This document shows, in pieces, positions 11,354 to 20,113 of a stretch of 30,828 nucleotides of DNA (its first letter is position 1; the number at the start of each line of letters is the position of its first letter). Origin of the DNA: Nemertoderma westbladi (Eukaryota; Xenacoelomorpha; Nemertodermatida; Nemertodermatidae). Both the position numbers and the translations under genes were made by a program. The notes under the pieces were generated by a model. It did no database searches. It was given only the letters and a program-made list of their open reading frames with translations, and was not told where the DNA came from. The stretch covers positions 1 to 30,828 of the forward strand of contig JAUCBJ010001174.1 of assembly GCA_032718475.1 (NCBI GenBank), written 5' to 3'.

Positions 11354-12210
11354 GCCCCGTTCACATCAAACGGTGCGTGAGCGGTAAAGTAGTCTAGCGG
11401 TATTGAAGCGGTAAGCCAGCGGTACACTACCTACGGTGGCCCATAACGAACATCACTACAACCAAAGACTCTCCATAGACCGCAATTACCAAACCAATTG
11501 TTTGTGGCTGTCACGGCAGCACGGCACTACGGCACTACGGCAGTACGGCAGTACGGCAACACAGCATTTGTTTGTTGTTGTCACAACGCTACGGCAATTG
11601 TTTGTTGCTGTCACAACACTACGACAATTGTTTGTGGCTGTCACGGCAGCACGGCACTACGGCAGTACGGCACTACGGCAACACAGCATTTGTTTGTTGT
11701 TGTCACAACGCTACGGCAATTGTTTGTTGCTGTCACAACACTACGACAATTGTTTGTGGCTGTCACGGCAGCACGGCACTACGGCAGTACGGCACTACGG
11801 CAACACAGCAATTGTTTGTTGCTGTCACAACACTACGGCAATTGTTTGTTGCTGTCACAACACTACGGCAATTGTTTGTTGCTGTCACAACACTACGACA
11901 ATTGTTTGTGGTTGTCACGGCAGCACGGCACTACCAGACTACGGCAGTACGGCAACACAGCATTTATTTGTTGATGTCACAACACTACGGCAATTGTTTG
12001 TTGCTGTCACAACACTACGACAATTGTTTGTGGCTGTCACGGCAGCACGGCACTACGGCAGTACGGCAACACGGCATTTGTTTGTTGCTGTCACGGCAGT
12101 ACAGCAAGCAGCATGTGATTTCACAACAAATTCTGATTGGTTAACTTCGTTAACTTGAATTGCGCCAAATTTGAATGCCCTGGTTTGCTTTACCTGTTCA
12201 GCAATGCTGT
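11354..12210 (+). mobile_element. Possible PIF/Harbinger-type MITE, left terminus plus expanded interior
   Basis: At 11351 the sequence ttaa is followed by gccccgttcacatcaaacgg, which resembles Harbinger-type termini of the form GGGC-x-GTTCACAC next to a TWA target. It is followed by four agcggta motifs about 11-17 bp apart. A matching right terminus (gtgaacggggc) was not found before 12210, where RTE sequence begins, so the right end is probably lost. The interior is the tandem array annotated separately. The call rests on memory of terminal motifs only. Confidence 0.3.
11490..12115 (+). repeat. Composite minisatellite, 30-bp monomer inside 122-152-bp higher-order units
   Basis: A 30-bp monomer (caattgtttgttgctgtcac plus aacactacgg) alternates with a GC-richer block built from acggcact and acggcagt 8-mers. 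The block marker tttgtggctgtcacggcagc, or its one-base variant, recurs near 11501, 11631, 11753, 11905 and 12027, giving spacings of 130, 122, 152 and 122 bp. Three overlapping open frames of 158-240 codons exist only because the unit lacks stops in those frames; their translations are low-complexity and not protein-like. Confidence 0.9.
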
Positions 12211-12263
12211 TCTTCAATTATCCTTCTAAGTGCCAAAATGGGCTCCATGGTCACACGACCTTT
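12211..12263 (-). mobile_element. RTE-like LINE copy B, small left piece
   Basis: About 53 bp match the minus strand of the RTE reverse transcriptase (compare 28018-28070 and the complement of 9255-9305). The piece ends at accttt, and the RTE sequence continues at 16561 with acctttacggaaccc. The two parts are one copy opened by insertion of the CR1/L2-like LINE. The left end at 12211 does not continue into RTE sequence. Confidence 0.85.
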
Positions 12264-12269
12264 GCTTTT

Positions 12270-12762
12270 TCCTCGGCTCCTCTGCTTTTTGTATGCTATG
12301 TAAATGATATGATAAGTAGTATAGATCCCGATTTTAAACTCATTTTATATGCCGACGACAGTGCTCTTATTTTCTCTCATAAAGATCCTATCCATATTTC
12401 CCAAAAGTTAAGTGCAGTTCTAGAATCCTGTAATGAGTGGTTGGTTGATAATAAGCTATCCATTCACTACGGTAAAACTGAAAGTATTTTGTTTGGTTCC
12501 AAAAGAAAGTTAAAGAAGGTAACTAAGTTTGAAGTCACTAGTAATGGACATAAGATTGAAAATAAAAAGGAAGTTAAATATTTAGGCGCCACATTGGATA
12601 ACTGCTTATCAGGAGAAAGTACAGTGAAAAATATTTTCTCGAAAGTTAACAGTAGGCTTAGGTTTCTATACAGAAATAAAAATAGTTTAAACACCGACTC
12701 CCGCAAGTTACTTTGCTCTTCTTTAATACAGTGTCACATGGACTATGCTTGCTCTTCTTGGT
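12270..12762 (+). pseudogene. CR1/L2-like reverse transcriptase, internal fragment
   Basis: The frame reads APLLFVCYVNDM, then the catalytic motif LILYADDSALIF, followed by the thumb-like SILFGSKRK and KEVKYLGATLDN segments and MDYACSSW. These correspond to the end of motif B, motif C, and the region after it in CR1/Jockey-group LINEs. The first RT motifs, including motif A, and the endonuclease are missing because the copy is 5'-truncated. The frame then runs into unrelated sequence at about 12762 and stops at 12785. The longer open frame beginning at 12171 includes antisense RTE sequence and is not a real start. Confidence 0.8.
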
Positions 12763-12790
12763 GGGATAAATATTTCTCCATTTGACGCAA

Positions 12791-12833
12791 CACCTCCGCG
12801 GCCGCTATGAGGGAGGTGAATACCGCGGCCGCT
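12791..12833. repeat. GC-rich repeat/hairpin with two GCGGCCGC octamers
   Basis: ccgcggccgct occurs directly at 12796-12806 and 12823-12833, each holding the octamer GCGGCCGC. Overlapping them are complementary 7-mers cacctcc (12791-12797) and ggaggtg (12812-12818). This island is out of character with the AT-rich surroundings. Confidence 0.7.
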
Positions 12834-13301
12834 CCTAAAGCCGCAGGCCATCGCTAACTATATAGGTTAACTTGGGATTCTGGGGGACTTTTCGATGAAG
12901 GAACTGACCAAATTTTTTTATTTTCTCACCAGGGGAGCGGCTCGGAATTCTAAGATATTAGCAACTCTAACATTATTAAATCTTACCCTTCGACGGACAC
13001 GGCGGACAAAAAACCGTCATTTTTTCGACAATTTTAAAATTTTTTTGAAAGGCGCTCTACAGTGGCTCGAAAAAAACCCTAGGTTATTGCTTAGCCGACG
13101 CCGGGATACGATAGAAGGGATTAATTAGTGAATTCGTTTTTTTTTTCAAAAAAGATTACCACGCCTTTTTTCCGAAAATGTCCGTTAAAGTTGAAAAAAC
13201 GGACACAATGACTTTGCGGGAACCGCTATAACTTGGCTAATATTAATCGTACGGGGACGAAAGTAACGCGGTTGGAAAGGGGAAGAGTGGTACTACCTTC
13301 G

Positions 13302-13536
13302 TATCGAATGGGGGTAAGATATTTATTAAAATTTCGGGTGGAAAAAGGGGCTGTAAATTTGTACGTTTTTGTCCGTCTTTTTTGGAAAACTTATTTCCGA
13401 AATGTTTAATTCGACAACGCGGGTAGGAATCCACTAATTCTTTTATGAAACTCGTAGAAGACCATTGGGGCTACGTTCCTATCGAATGGGGGTACAAAAA
13501 ATATGTCGGCAATAGGGGCCAAAAAGGGCCAGAATT
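13302..13536 (+). repeat. Two diverged copies of a segment of about 65 bp
   Basis: tatcgaatgggggta occurs at about 13303-13317 and 13480-13494. Downstream of both, similar tracts follow (tttcgggtggaaaaagggg and gtcggcaataggggcc) ending in gtaaatttg and agaatttg. This suggests an old internal duplication with a spacing of about 177 bp. Confidence 0.4.
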
Positions 13537-14204
13537 TGTAAAGTAGTTTTTATCGAATAATTTTTTATTTTTAACTTTAGTTGGTACATTCTATACAGTC
13601 AATATCCATACGGGGAATTCAAATATGCTATCGGTTTTGCTCCAAGGATGATATTAAAAAAATGAGGGCCAAAATTATAATTTCGCGCTTCAAACTTGCT
13701 TCGCGGGAAATCGTCTAGCTCGAAAACTACTTAACCTTCGGGAGATTTGTTTACACAGACTTATAGTGCGTTAAATTATCTATCTAACAGCGTTAATTAC
13801 AGCGCCGGAGGTATTATAAAACTGGAGCGGCAGGCGATCGTGTGAAATATAATATTTATAAAAAGGGACGAAAAATTTTTTTTTTAACAAATCGCTATTC
13901 CATTATAATTTAGCGTATTGCGCCAAAAGTACCTGTAAAAAGTATCAAATTAACTCCGCTATCTTTTATCTTAACATATATAATTAAAATTACGAATTTT
14001 AAGGGTCGAAAAATATCGCGTTATTTTGGCCCTTTTTTTTAATTTTTTTGGGGCCAAAAATAATCCCTTCTCAAGAGATTAAGAAAAAAATTACGGCAAA
14101 GAATATACCAATTTTATTGAATTTGGACCACCAGAACCGAAGTTAGAGCGATTTTAGTGAAAAAATAAAAATAATTTTTTTTGCAAAAAAATTAAGAATG
14201 GTCA

Positions 14205-14278
14205 GGTCAATATTGGATTTCGAACCCGCGAACTTAGGTTTCATTAACGTGATTGATAACCACTAGACTATGTGACCA
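14205..14278 (-). tRNA. tRNA-like sequence, probably a degenerate tRNA or SINE head
   Basis: On the minus strand the segment starts tGGTCACA and has an A-box-like TAGTCTAGTGG (complement of 14260-14270), which resembles the D-arm of tRNA-Glu or tRNA-Asp. A B-box-like GGTTCGAAATCC (complement of 14215-14226) follows at tRNA spacing. The segment ends ATTGACC, pairing 5 of 7 positions with the first arm. Total length is about 74 nt. A run of seven T lies about 12 nt downstream and could terminate Pol III. The D-arm, anticodon and T stems pair poorly, so a functional tRNA is unlikely and no anticodon can be given. Confidence 0.4.
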
Positions 14279-15128
14279 AGAGAATTTGAAATTTTCGAGT
14301 GACTATTTTTAAACATAAATAACTTCGGTTCTACAGGGCTGTTTAATCTGAAACTTTTTTCATTGGATAGATGATAGATTGTAGTGTGTGAAATAGGATA
14401 AAACTTGGGAAAAGACTTATGTGCACTTAGTGCAAAATGCACTTAAATAGTGAACATTTTTTCGATATTTCAAACACTATTATTATACTATTCATCGTAG
14501 AATGTTATTTTTTGGATTAAAATGTAGTTTGGAATGATTTCTAACTATAATCGTAACATTTGTTTAACTTTTTATGTCTATAAAGTGACTTAAAATTTCC
14601 ATGAATATGGTCCAAAATCGCAAATCCAGATTTATTAAATTGGATTTTTGACACTTTTAGCGACTGACACTTGATCACACACCATCGTAGATCGGTAGAG
14701 GATAAACATAAGTTTGTTAAATAAGAGCCACCATTACGATCTGCTAAAGTGCATTTGTACAAATAAGTGTGCAAAAGTGCAAATTTTTTAATAAGGTCAA
14801 ATTATATAGTATTGGGTTATTTTCTTTGCAGATACTTTATTTTCATATTAATATATTGTTTGAACCTTACTGAGCGCATTAGGGGATATGCGTACAAATA
14901 ACCGGCCCTTATGAGGCTTCGATTGGGTATATTAATAAAACATAAGGTTGTATAGTATAATATTCTAAAAACCAGTGTGATATTAAATGCACTTTAAATA
15001 ATAAATAGAAATCAAATAACAATTGGACCACACAATTAAAAACTCGCACAATTTTGTACTTATTATATCGCTTCAAATTAATTCAACAGTGGATATTTGG
15101 GGGAAGGGGGAAGTTACAGTGTGCATTC

Positions 15129-15177
15129 GGGGGAAGTTTGGTGAACTGCATTTATGCAGTGAATCCAAACTTCCCCC
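15129..15177. other. Strong hairpin, 13-bp perfect outer stem
   Basis: gggggaagtttgg (15129-15141) pairs perfectly with ccaaacttccccc (15165-15177). Inside, actgca/tgcagt forms a second 6-bp stem with loop ttta, separated by a small internal loop. An upstream gatatttgggggaaggggg (15101-15119) could compete for the 3' arm. Function is unknown; the size is at the lower edge for a microRNA precursor. Confidence 0.6.
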
Positions 15178-15775
15178 TTTGAGATATCATATACTTAAGA
15201 CATGCTAGGGTGACGGGGAAATATTTGTTACTGTCACACTTTGCTTCCATTTATCCTATCCTTTATTATTACCCCAGTCAGATAAGAGATAATAAATCAG
15301 TAAAAACTAAACTAAACTGTCTTTCATGCAAACAAATTTCTCACTAAAGACGGGTGAATGACCATGACCATGGAAATAATTTTAAATATAATTGTATATC
15401 AACTATTTGGGGAGGCTTCCAAGTTAAACCCGAAAACAATTATTTTGTTACATAGTAAATAACGTTGTATGTTCTTCTTCCTCTCATAATAAAATATAAA
15501 TGAAATATCTCCGATAGCTATGCCCTGTAACATTTCACAACCAAAATATTTAAGTGTGAAAAGTGTAGGCCTACCACACTCCGCCCAAACAACCGCAAAC
15601 GCATAGCCAACAAATTTATCAAAAGGTTACATACATGTTGGGTTCATGACGAGATGAGTGAAAATTGATCGCGTAATATAAAGTAAAAAATTAAGAGACG
15701 AGCTGGCTCTCCTCCACTTTCTTACCCAATGGATATGTTGTTGTAATAATCTAATATTGGGGCGGCTTTCTCTCG

Positions 15776-16232
15776 GTATGAAGGCTTAACCAAACAGCTT
15801 AAATGTAAATTACAAGTAGCTCAGAATAAAGTAGTACGATTTATTAAAGACTACAAACCTAGGCACCACCTAACTCCAGATGACTTTACTGAATCTGGAC
15901 TACTTAACTTAGATAGTAGAGTTAAGCAGCTACGCCTTAACCATGTGCATAAAGTGTATAATGGTAAATGTCCCAATTACCTAAAACAAAAATTCAACAG
16001 AGTACGCGATACACACTCTTACAGTACCAGAGCAAGTGCTTCAAACTTCTACCTCCCGAATTGTAAATCCTTTGAATCTGATACTTTCTTTTTTAACGGC
16101 ATAAAAAATTGGAACGCTCTGCCTAATGAAATTAAAAACCTAAATAATCAACATTCTTTTAAATCTGCAGTTAAATCTCACCTCCGTGTGCAATGTAAAA
16201 ATAGGTACAATAGTCCTACAGTAAGTTATTAG
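15776..16232 (+). pseudogene. CR1/L2-like LINE ORF2, C-terminal fragment
   Basis: The frame YEGLTKQLKCKLQVAQNKVV...RFIKDYKPRHH continues through LNHVHKVYNGKCPNYL and FFNGIKNWNALPNEI to a TAG stop at 16230-16232. This is the C-terminal domain found after the RT in CR1/L2/Rex-type LINEs. It is the direct continuation of the fragment ending at 12762, as the SSW/YEGL join is what the family shows. The first methionine at 15945 is not a real start; the frame is open from 15776. Confidence 0.8.
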
Positions 16233-16423
16233 CTTATTAATTATTTACTATTTATGCTGTAAATACGTTTTATAATAAATTGTTCTGTACATTACATCTT
16301 TATCGTTGAGTCGGGCATTGTCACGCTCTCGGTAAAGTTGTACATGTACATAGTGTAATTACGTTTTATATTGGTTTTAGGTTAGCGTAGTGTAATATTG
16401 TATTTGTAACCAAGTAACATAAA

Positions 16424-16464
16424 GGACCCCCTTGGAAATAAGCTGCAAAGCTTTAGGGGTAATC
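16424..16464 (+). other. 3' stem-loop of the CR1/L2-like LINE
   Basis: ggaccccc (16424-16431) faces ggggtaatcc (16455-16464), with an inner aagct-gcaa-agctt stem (16439-16452). A purine-rich hairpin of this form about 100 bp before the tail is common in CR1/L2-group LINEs, where the RT is thought to recognise the 3' end of its RNA. Confidence 0.6.
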
Positions 16465-16546
16465 CTATATGTTATGTTGGACAATACCTTTATACCGGTA
16501 CATTGTTTGGTGTATTTGTTATTGTTTTTACATAATGTATAAATAA

Positions 16547-16566
16547 ATCTATCTATCTATCTATCT
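16547..16566 (+). repeat. (CTAT)n tail of the CR1/L2-like LINE
   Basis: About five tetranucleotides end the LINE after ataaataaat and run directly into accttt, the start of resumed RTE sequence. Confidence 0.85.
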
Positions 16567-18070
16567 ACCTTTACGGAACCCATTCTGGTTACCACGGAGA
16601 AGTCTCTCAATGGGATCCTTGATGCGATTTAATAGAATTCTATTGTATAGCTTTGCAGCAATCGAGATCAATGAGATTCCCCGAAAAGAACCATAGAGTG
16701 TTAGGTTGCCCTTCTTGGGAACTGGCACCAACTTATTTGTTTTCATTTCTTGTGGGACTCTTGTTGTACGGTACATGTCTACTATGATGGGATAGATGAG
16801 CTTTAAACACTCAGGTATTTTAAAGACCTCAGGGGGAACACCATCTACTCAAATGGCACGATTGGTCTTAATGCTCTTTGCAGCAGCCTTCACTTCTGCA
16901 AAGGAGATATCACCAATGGGAATATCTGGGAGTACAGACTCAGACACTTTTACTTCTATAAAGTTATCAGCCAATACCCTGTCATTATTGAGGAGCTTTT
17001 CAAAGTGGGCTTTCCAACCATTGAGGCGATCGGCTGGTGATTCAGCCTTAACCTTGGTGGTTGGTTGGCTTTTTCGACCAGCAAGCAAGTTGATCGATCT
17101 CCATGCCTGGGATGATTGCCTGCTGTCGTCAGCATCATTGATGGCATCAACCTGTTGGTTTATTAGCTCCTGTAAATTAACAGAGTACTGCCTGTTCAGG
17201 GACCTAGATGCAGCCTTAACTGCATTCTTGGCCGCTGTAGTCTGTTTGAGTCGGGACTCCTTCTGCGCCTTGTAGAGGGGCCCGTTTCCTGTTTCGAGGG
17301 TATACAGGACCTGTTTCTGCAGCTGCTAACTTAACTGCCTCTGTGAAGGCAGTATAGCCCTCACAGTGATCTGCCGCCTCAGAGGCAAGAACCTCATACC
17401 TGTTGCTCAGCTGTAGTGTGAAGCTGGATCTCACACTTGGCTGTTGCAACAGAGAGGACTAGTCATGCCGCGGCAAGGCAGATTTCGTTGTTCTGCTAGC
17501 ACGCAGACTAAGTCTTACCTTGGCCACAATAAGGCGGTGATCACTGGAGAAGGGTCGTAGTGTAAATGCATTACAGTCTTGTATAGAGCTCCTTTATTTC
17601 CTACGAAACAAGATATGGTCTATCTGGGACTTGTGTCCACTATGAGTCCATAGCTTTCCAGTTCGCTTCTTGAACTGGGTTCCAGCCGAAAACAGTCAAT
17701 TTCCAGAGATAAAATCCTGAAGATGGACGGAATTTCGGTTAACACTATTGCTATAGACCCAGGGCGATGTAGGTGATTGATGCAGACTTGCATTAAAGTC
17801 TCCCAGGAATGTTAAGAATGCATGCTGATCCACTCCATCAGTAGCTGCTTGTAGATTCTGGTAGAAATTTTCCACCTCCTCTACACAGGGGCAACACTAG
17901 TTGGAGAGTAGCACACAATCAGAACCACCTTAGGAAACTTCTTAGTCTGTCTTCCAGAACATGAGATGTGGCAACGGATGATGCGGTTAGAGATTTGGTC
18001 TATTTTGTCCAATGCTGCATGTGCAGTTGGATTCATCAATAGACCAATTCCACCATTGCCACTATCATCT
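16561..18070 (-). pseudogene. RTE-like endonuclease, linker and early RT, decayed
   Basis: Homology to copy A is continuous from its first LINE base (gcagatgatagtgg, complement near 18070) down to the RT region NQNGFRKGR. Several frame disruptions separate recognisable stretches. One is in the endonuclease between about 17460 and 18035. Another is the deletion near 17275. A third is the loss of the segment where copy A reads ASGVDGVPPEVF, replaced here by a TGA after TNRAI. The stretch ending at 16561 keeps KLVPVPKKGNLTLYG and FRGISLISIAAKLYNRILL. Non-functional. Confidence 0.8.
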
Positions 18071-18076
18071 GCTGAA

Positions 18077-18545
18077 GCGAGGGTGAGTCGCCAACCGCCC
18101 CCATGTCCTTAATCAGAACCTCATCAGTCTGTCCAGTCTGCATTCGGTGCTCTTGAACACCCAATGAACTAAGAGAAAGCTTATCTACCAAGGCAGTGAG
18201 CTCACCTTGTCGCATTGGGGACCCGAGTGTTAGGGTGTTTACTGAGGCTAGTCTAGTGACTTGCCTCAGATTCACCAATGGCTTTGTTGGTCGGGGTGGA
18301 ACATGAGAGTAGCCTCCAACTCCAGAATCCCTCTCCCCCTCACAATCTGGCCTCCCTGGTGACCCAGGGTTTGGGCCAGAAAGGTCATCAGGAAAGGGAC
18401 TCAAAGAATTGTTTGCCGCTCTCTCTCCAGTAGGGGGTGAGACAGGCAGCCGGTCAGGAGATAACTGACGCCTGTGAGGCCGATTGTGTAAAGGCATTCC
18501 ACTGGCCTCTAGTGGCCGGACCTCCGCATTGCTAATGTAATCCAT
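18077..18545 (-). pseudogene. RTE-like ORF N-terminus: Pro-rich leader and start of APE endonuclease
   Basis: From ATG (MDYISNAEV) the frame gives about 95 residues rich in Pro, Ser and Arg, with no motif I recognise. The endonuclease start follows: LASVNTLTLGSPMRQGEL, which holds the conserved Asn, and LGVQEHRMQTG with the conserved Gln-Glu. After IKDMG the frame is lost and the true continuation (WRLTLASADDSGNGG) lies in another frame. The leader could be an ORF1-like extension, as some RTE/RTEX elements carry short N-terminal extensions. Start choice is tentative because no intact relative is in the window. Confidence 0.7.
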
Positions 18546-18559
18546 AGTGGGGGTTGGGG

Positions 18560-18664
18560 GCTACGCCGGGTTCATTGTGTCAAGTACAATGCACACATCT
18601 CCAACCAGACACTATATAACATTGGAGGTGTCTCATTGGTTCCCCCAAGCTTGACACTAGAACA
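18560..18664 (+). mobile_element. RTE-like LINE 3' fragment in opposite orientation to copy B
   Basis: About 105 bp from gctacgccggg to cactagaaca match 10130-10234 of copy A at nearly every base. They are joined directly to the 5' end of copy B but point the other way. The sequence stops being RTE at 18665 and enters AT repeats. Confidence 0.9.
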
Positions 18665-19140
18665 TATACCAATATATTCAATATATATATATATATATAT
18701 ATCATATATAATTTTGAGTTGAACGAATTATGTTTTTGACAGACCAATATCAAGCAAGTAAAATTATTTGGAAACAGAGAAACAACATGTTCCTATCTGT
18801 TCAACCGTAAGTAGTCATCGTTTTATTTAAGCAGGGACACAAAGCGTAACCCTGTTTAAATACTGTAAGTAAAATTATCACATTGGTTACATTTTTGCAT
18901 ATGTGTTTCGCCGGGATTTGGCTCATCAGCTACACTAATCCGTGCAGGACACATGTTAATCAAACTAACTACACCAAAACCCAGCTAAACACACACACAT
19001 ACACAACACACACACACGCATGTTAATGACACATGTTAATCAAACTTTATTTTATATTTATTATTATTATATTATTATTATATTTATTATTAACTTTATA
19101 TTTATTATTTTATTATTTTTAATTATTTATGTTTGGGAAG
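18665..19140. repeat. Microsatellite cluster with an 80-bp direct repeat
   Basis: No gene is seen. The stretch contains (AT)n at 18679-18702, (AC)n at about 18989-19018, and a long TTA/TTTA-rich tract at about 19046-19130. The 19-mer gacacatgttaatcaaact occurs at 18948-18966 and 19028-19046, on either side of the AC tract. Confidence 0.75.
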
Positions 19141-19335
19141 GGCATCTCGCCCTCATTCCCACCCCCCTCAGTCCAAAATATTGGACGACTAAACTTCATC
19201 TAACTTCATCTAAATTTCAAGGGCGATTCTTCCAACAGGAACTCTCCCACTGCTCCCCTTGTAGGTCCTGTAGGACTCACCAGGAATTGGTTCTCCCTCT
19301 TCTGCCAAACTAAAATCGGGTCTCTCCGCGTCTCT

Positions 19336-19437
19336 TCCGGACACTCCTCTGGACACTCCTCTGGACACTCCTCTGGACACTCCTCCGGACACTCCCCCGG
19401 ACACTCCTCCGGACACTCCTCGGACACTCCTCCGGAC
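19336..19437 (+). repeat. 12-bp minisatellite in the BEL/Pao pol region
   Basis: About eight to nine copies of ggacactcctcc/t occur, one shortened by one base. On the minus strand they translate as repeated EECP in one frame and R-S-V-x in another. The array lies where BEL/Pao pol should continue into the RT, so that coding region is destroyed here. Confidence 0.85.
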
Positions 19438-20113
19438 TGTTGTCCTCCGGACATCTCGCCGTCCACTCCTCTCCATCCCCATACCGATACTTGCTGGGAA
19501 CATCCTTGTTCCATCCCATTGTCTCTAAGTCTTTCGCGTCAAATCCATTCTCCTCCACCCACTCTTTTACTGTTACTTCCCCGTCTAGCTTATTTACCGT
19601 CCCTGGTTTCTCCTCTGCGTCCTCTGCGTCTACGGTGCCTGGTAACATGCACCCTGATGTATCCGACACCCTGCGTGGAATCTTGGTTTTAATTGGGCCA
19701 CTAAGCGTCCATCCGATCGGCGTGAGAATCGCCATCGGATCCCGCTGTCTGTCTTCCCCGAAGATCGTCTGTACTCTTTCGTGGGCCATCGGGCAGTCCA
19801 TACCCACTATGATGGATACCTTCGAGACGTCCACCTCCGGTATTGTAAAATCGATATCGTCCAGGAACCGGTACTGCTCGACCTCGATGTTAGTTGGTCT
19901 CCTGGCATTTATATTGATCGATTCTATGATCTGAATGGGGTCTATGGTCGCCCCATAGTCACATCCCGGTGCAATCGCTGATATCTCGCACCGCCCTGTC
20001 CTCATCTCCAGGACCTCGTCCTTACTTGAGATAGTGGTTACCGCCAACCTACTCGGCCTCGTCTGTAACCCTATCTCCTCGGCCACCCAATTCTCCACCA
20101 GCGTGAATGCTCC
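19438..20113 (-). pseudogene. BEL/Pao pol: aspartic protease (DUF1758-like) and region before RT
   Basis: Downstream of a TGA stop the frame continues as GAFTL..NWVAEEIGL and reaches SIIVGMDCPMAHERV and ILTPIGWTLSGP. These are the hallmark blocks of the BEL/Pao protease domain (related elements read GxDxP...TPLGWxLSGP). An acidic linker follows, then the frame is lost in a 12-bp tandem repeat. RT, RNase H and integrase are absent on this strand. Frame and spacing agree with the upstream gag frame, so the element was opened mainly by point stops. The first methionine is not a natural start. No LTR was recognised. Confidence 0.75.

Larger units (their letters stand above)
12763..15770. mobile_element. 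Unidentified AT-rich insertion of about 3.0 kb inside the CR1/L2-like LINE
   Basis: The LINE frame breaks after codons for SSW at 12761 and resumes with YEGLTKQLK at about 15776. Flanking bases tcttggt (12756-12762) and tctcggt (15771-15777) could be a 7-bp target duplication with one mismatch. No terminal inverted repeats or LTRs are evident and no convincing coding region exists; short open frames inside look random. The first 1.6 kb is AT-rich yet dotted with CG dinucleotides and G-runs such as gaatgggggta and gggccaaaaa. It contains a GC-rich island near its left end, a tRNA-like sequence, and a strong hairpin, annotated separately. It may be a non-autonomous element or a piece of filler DNA. 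Confidence 0.55.
12264..16566 (+). mobile_element. CR1/L2-like non-LTR retrotransposon, 5'-truncated and interrupted
   Basis: The element starts abruptly at the RT motif B/C region, has coding parts at 12264-12762 and 15771-16232, a 3' UTR with a stem-loop, and a (CTAT)n tail at about 16547-16566. The target RTE sequence supplies a 6-bp duplication, accttt, at 12258-12263 and 16561-16566 (its overlap with the tail makes the exact edge uncertain by a few bases). About 3 kb of foreign DNA splits the coding region. The clade is inferred from the protein style (YADD, then a C-terminal domain of the YNGKCPNYL...WNALPNEI type) and from the 3' stem-loop. Confidence 0.8.
16561..18559 (-). mobile_element. 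RTE-like LINE copy B, main part with the element's 5' region
   Basis: This minus-strand segment covers the RTE element from its 5' end (18559) to the early RT domain, and continues at 12211-12263. It is the only copy here with the N-terminus: an open frame from 18545 encodes a Pro-rich leader, then LASVNTLTLGS and LGVQEHR, which are the first conserved endonuclease motifs. The reading frame is broken near 18070 (a change in a run of G after IKDMG, before the ADDSGNGGIG region). It is broken again by a deletion of about 48 bp at about 17275 (after APW in the intact copy) and by scattered changes further on. Only about 15 bp of 5' leader precede the ATG before the sequence inverts. Confidence 0.88.

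Noticed and set aside
11436-12158. Three overlapping open frames (158-240 codons) in the second minisatellite
   Set aside because: All three frames are open because of the repeat composition. The translations are permutations of the same short words.
12171-12785. A 204-codon plus-strand gene
   Set aside because: Its first third is antisense RTE sequence and flank. Only the part after 12264 is LINE RT.
13895-14060. Terminal inverted repeat or LTR edges within the 3-kb insert
   Set aside because: Runs such as gggccaaaa recur, but no long complementary or duplicated ends were found at 12763 and 15770.
15129-15177. Confident microRNA gene
   Set aside because: The stem is short for a precursor, it has no flanking pairing of the usual kind, and it sits in probable transposon DNA. 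It is kept only as a hairpin.
16796-17275. Plus-strand 159-codon open frame and its counterpart at 8552-9031 on the minus strand
   Set aside because: Both are antisense to the RTE linker/RT region, and their mutual similarity only reflects that homology.
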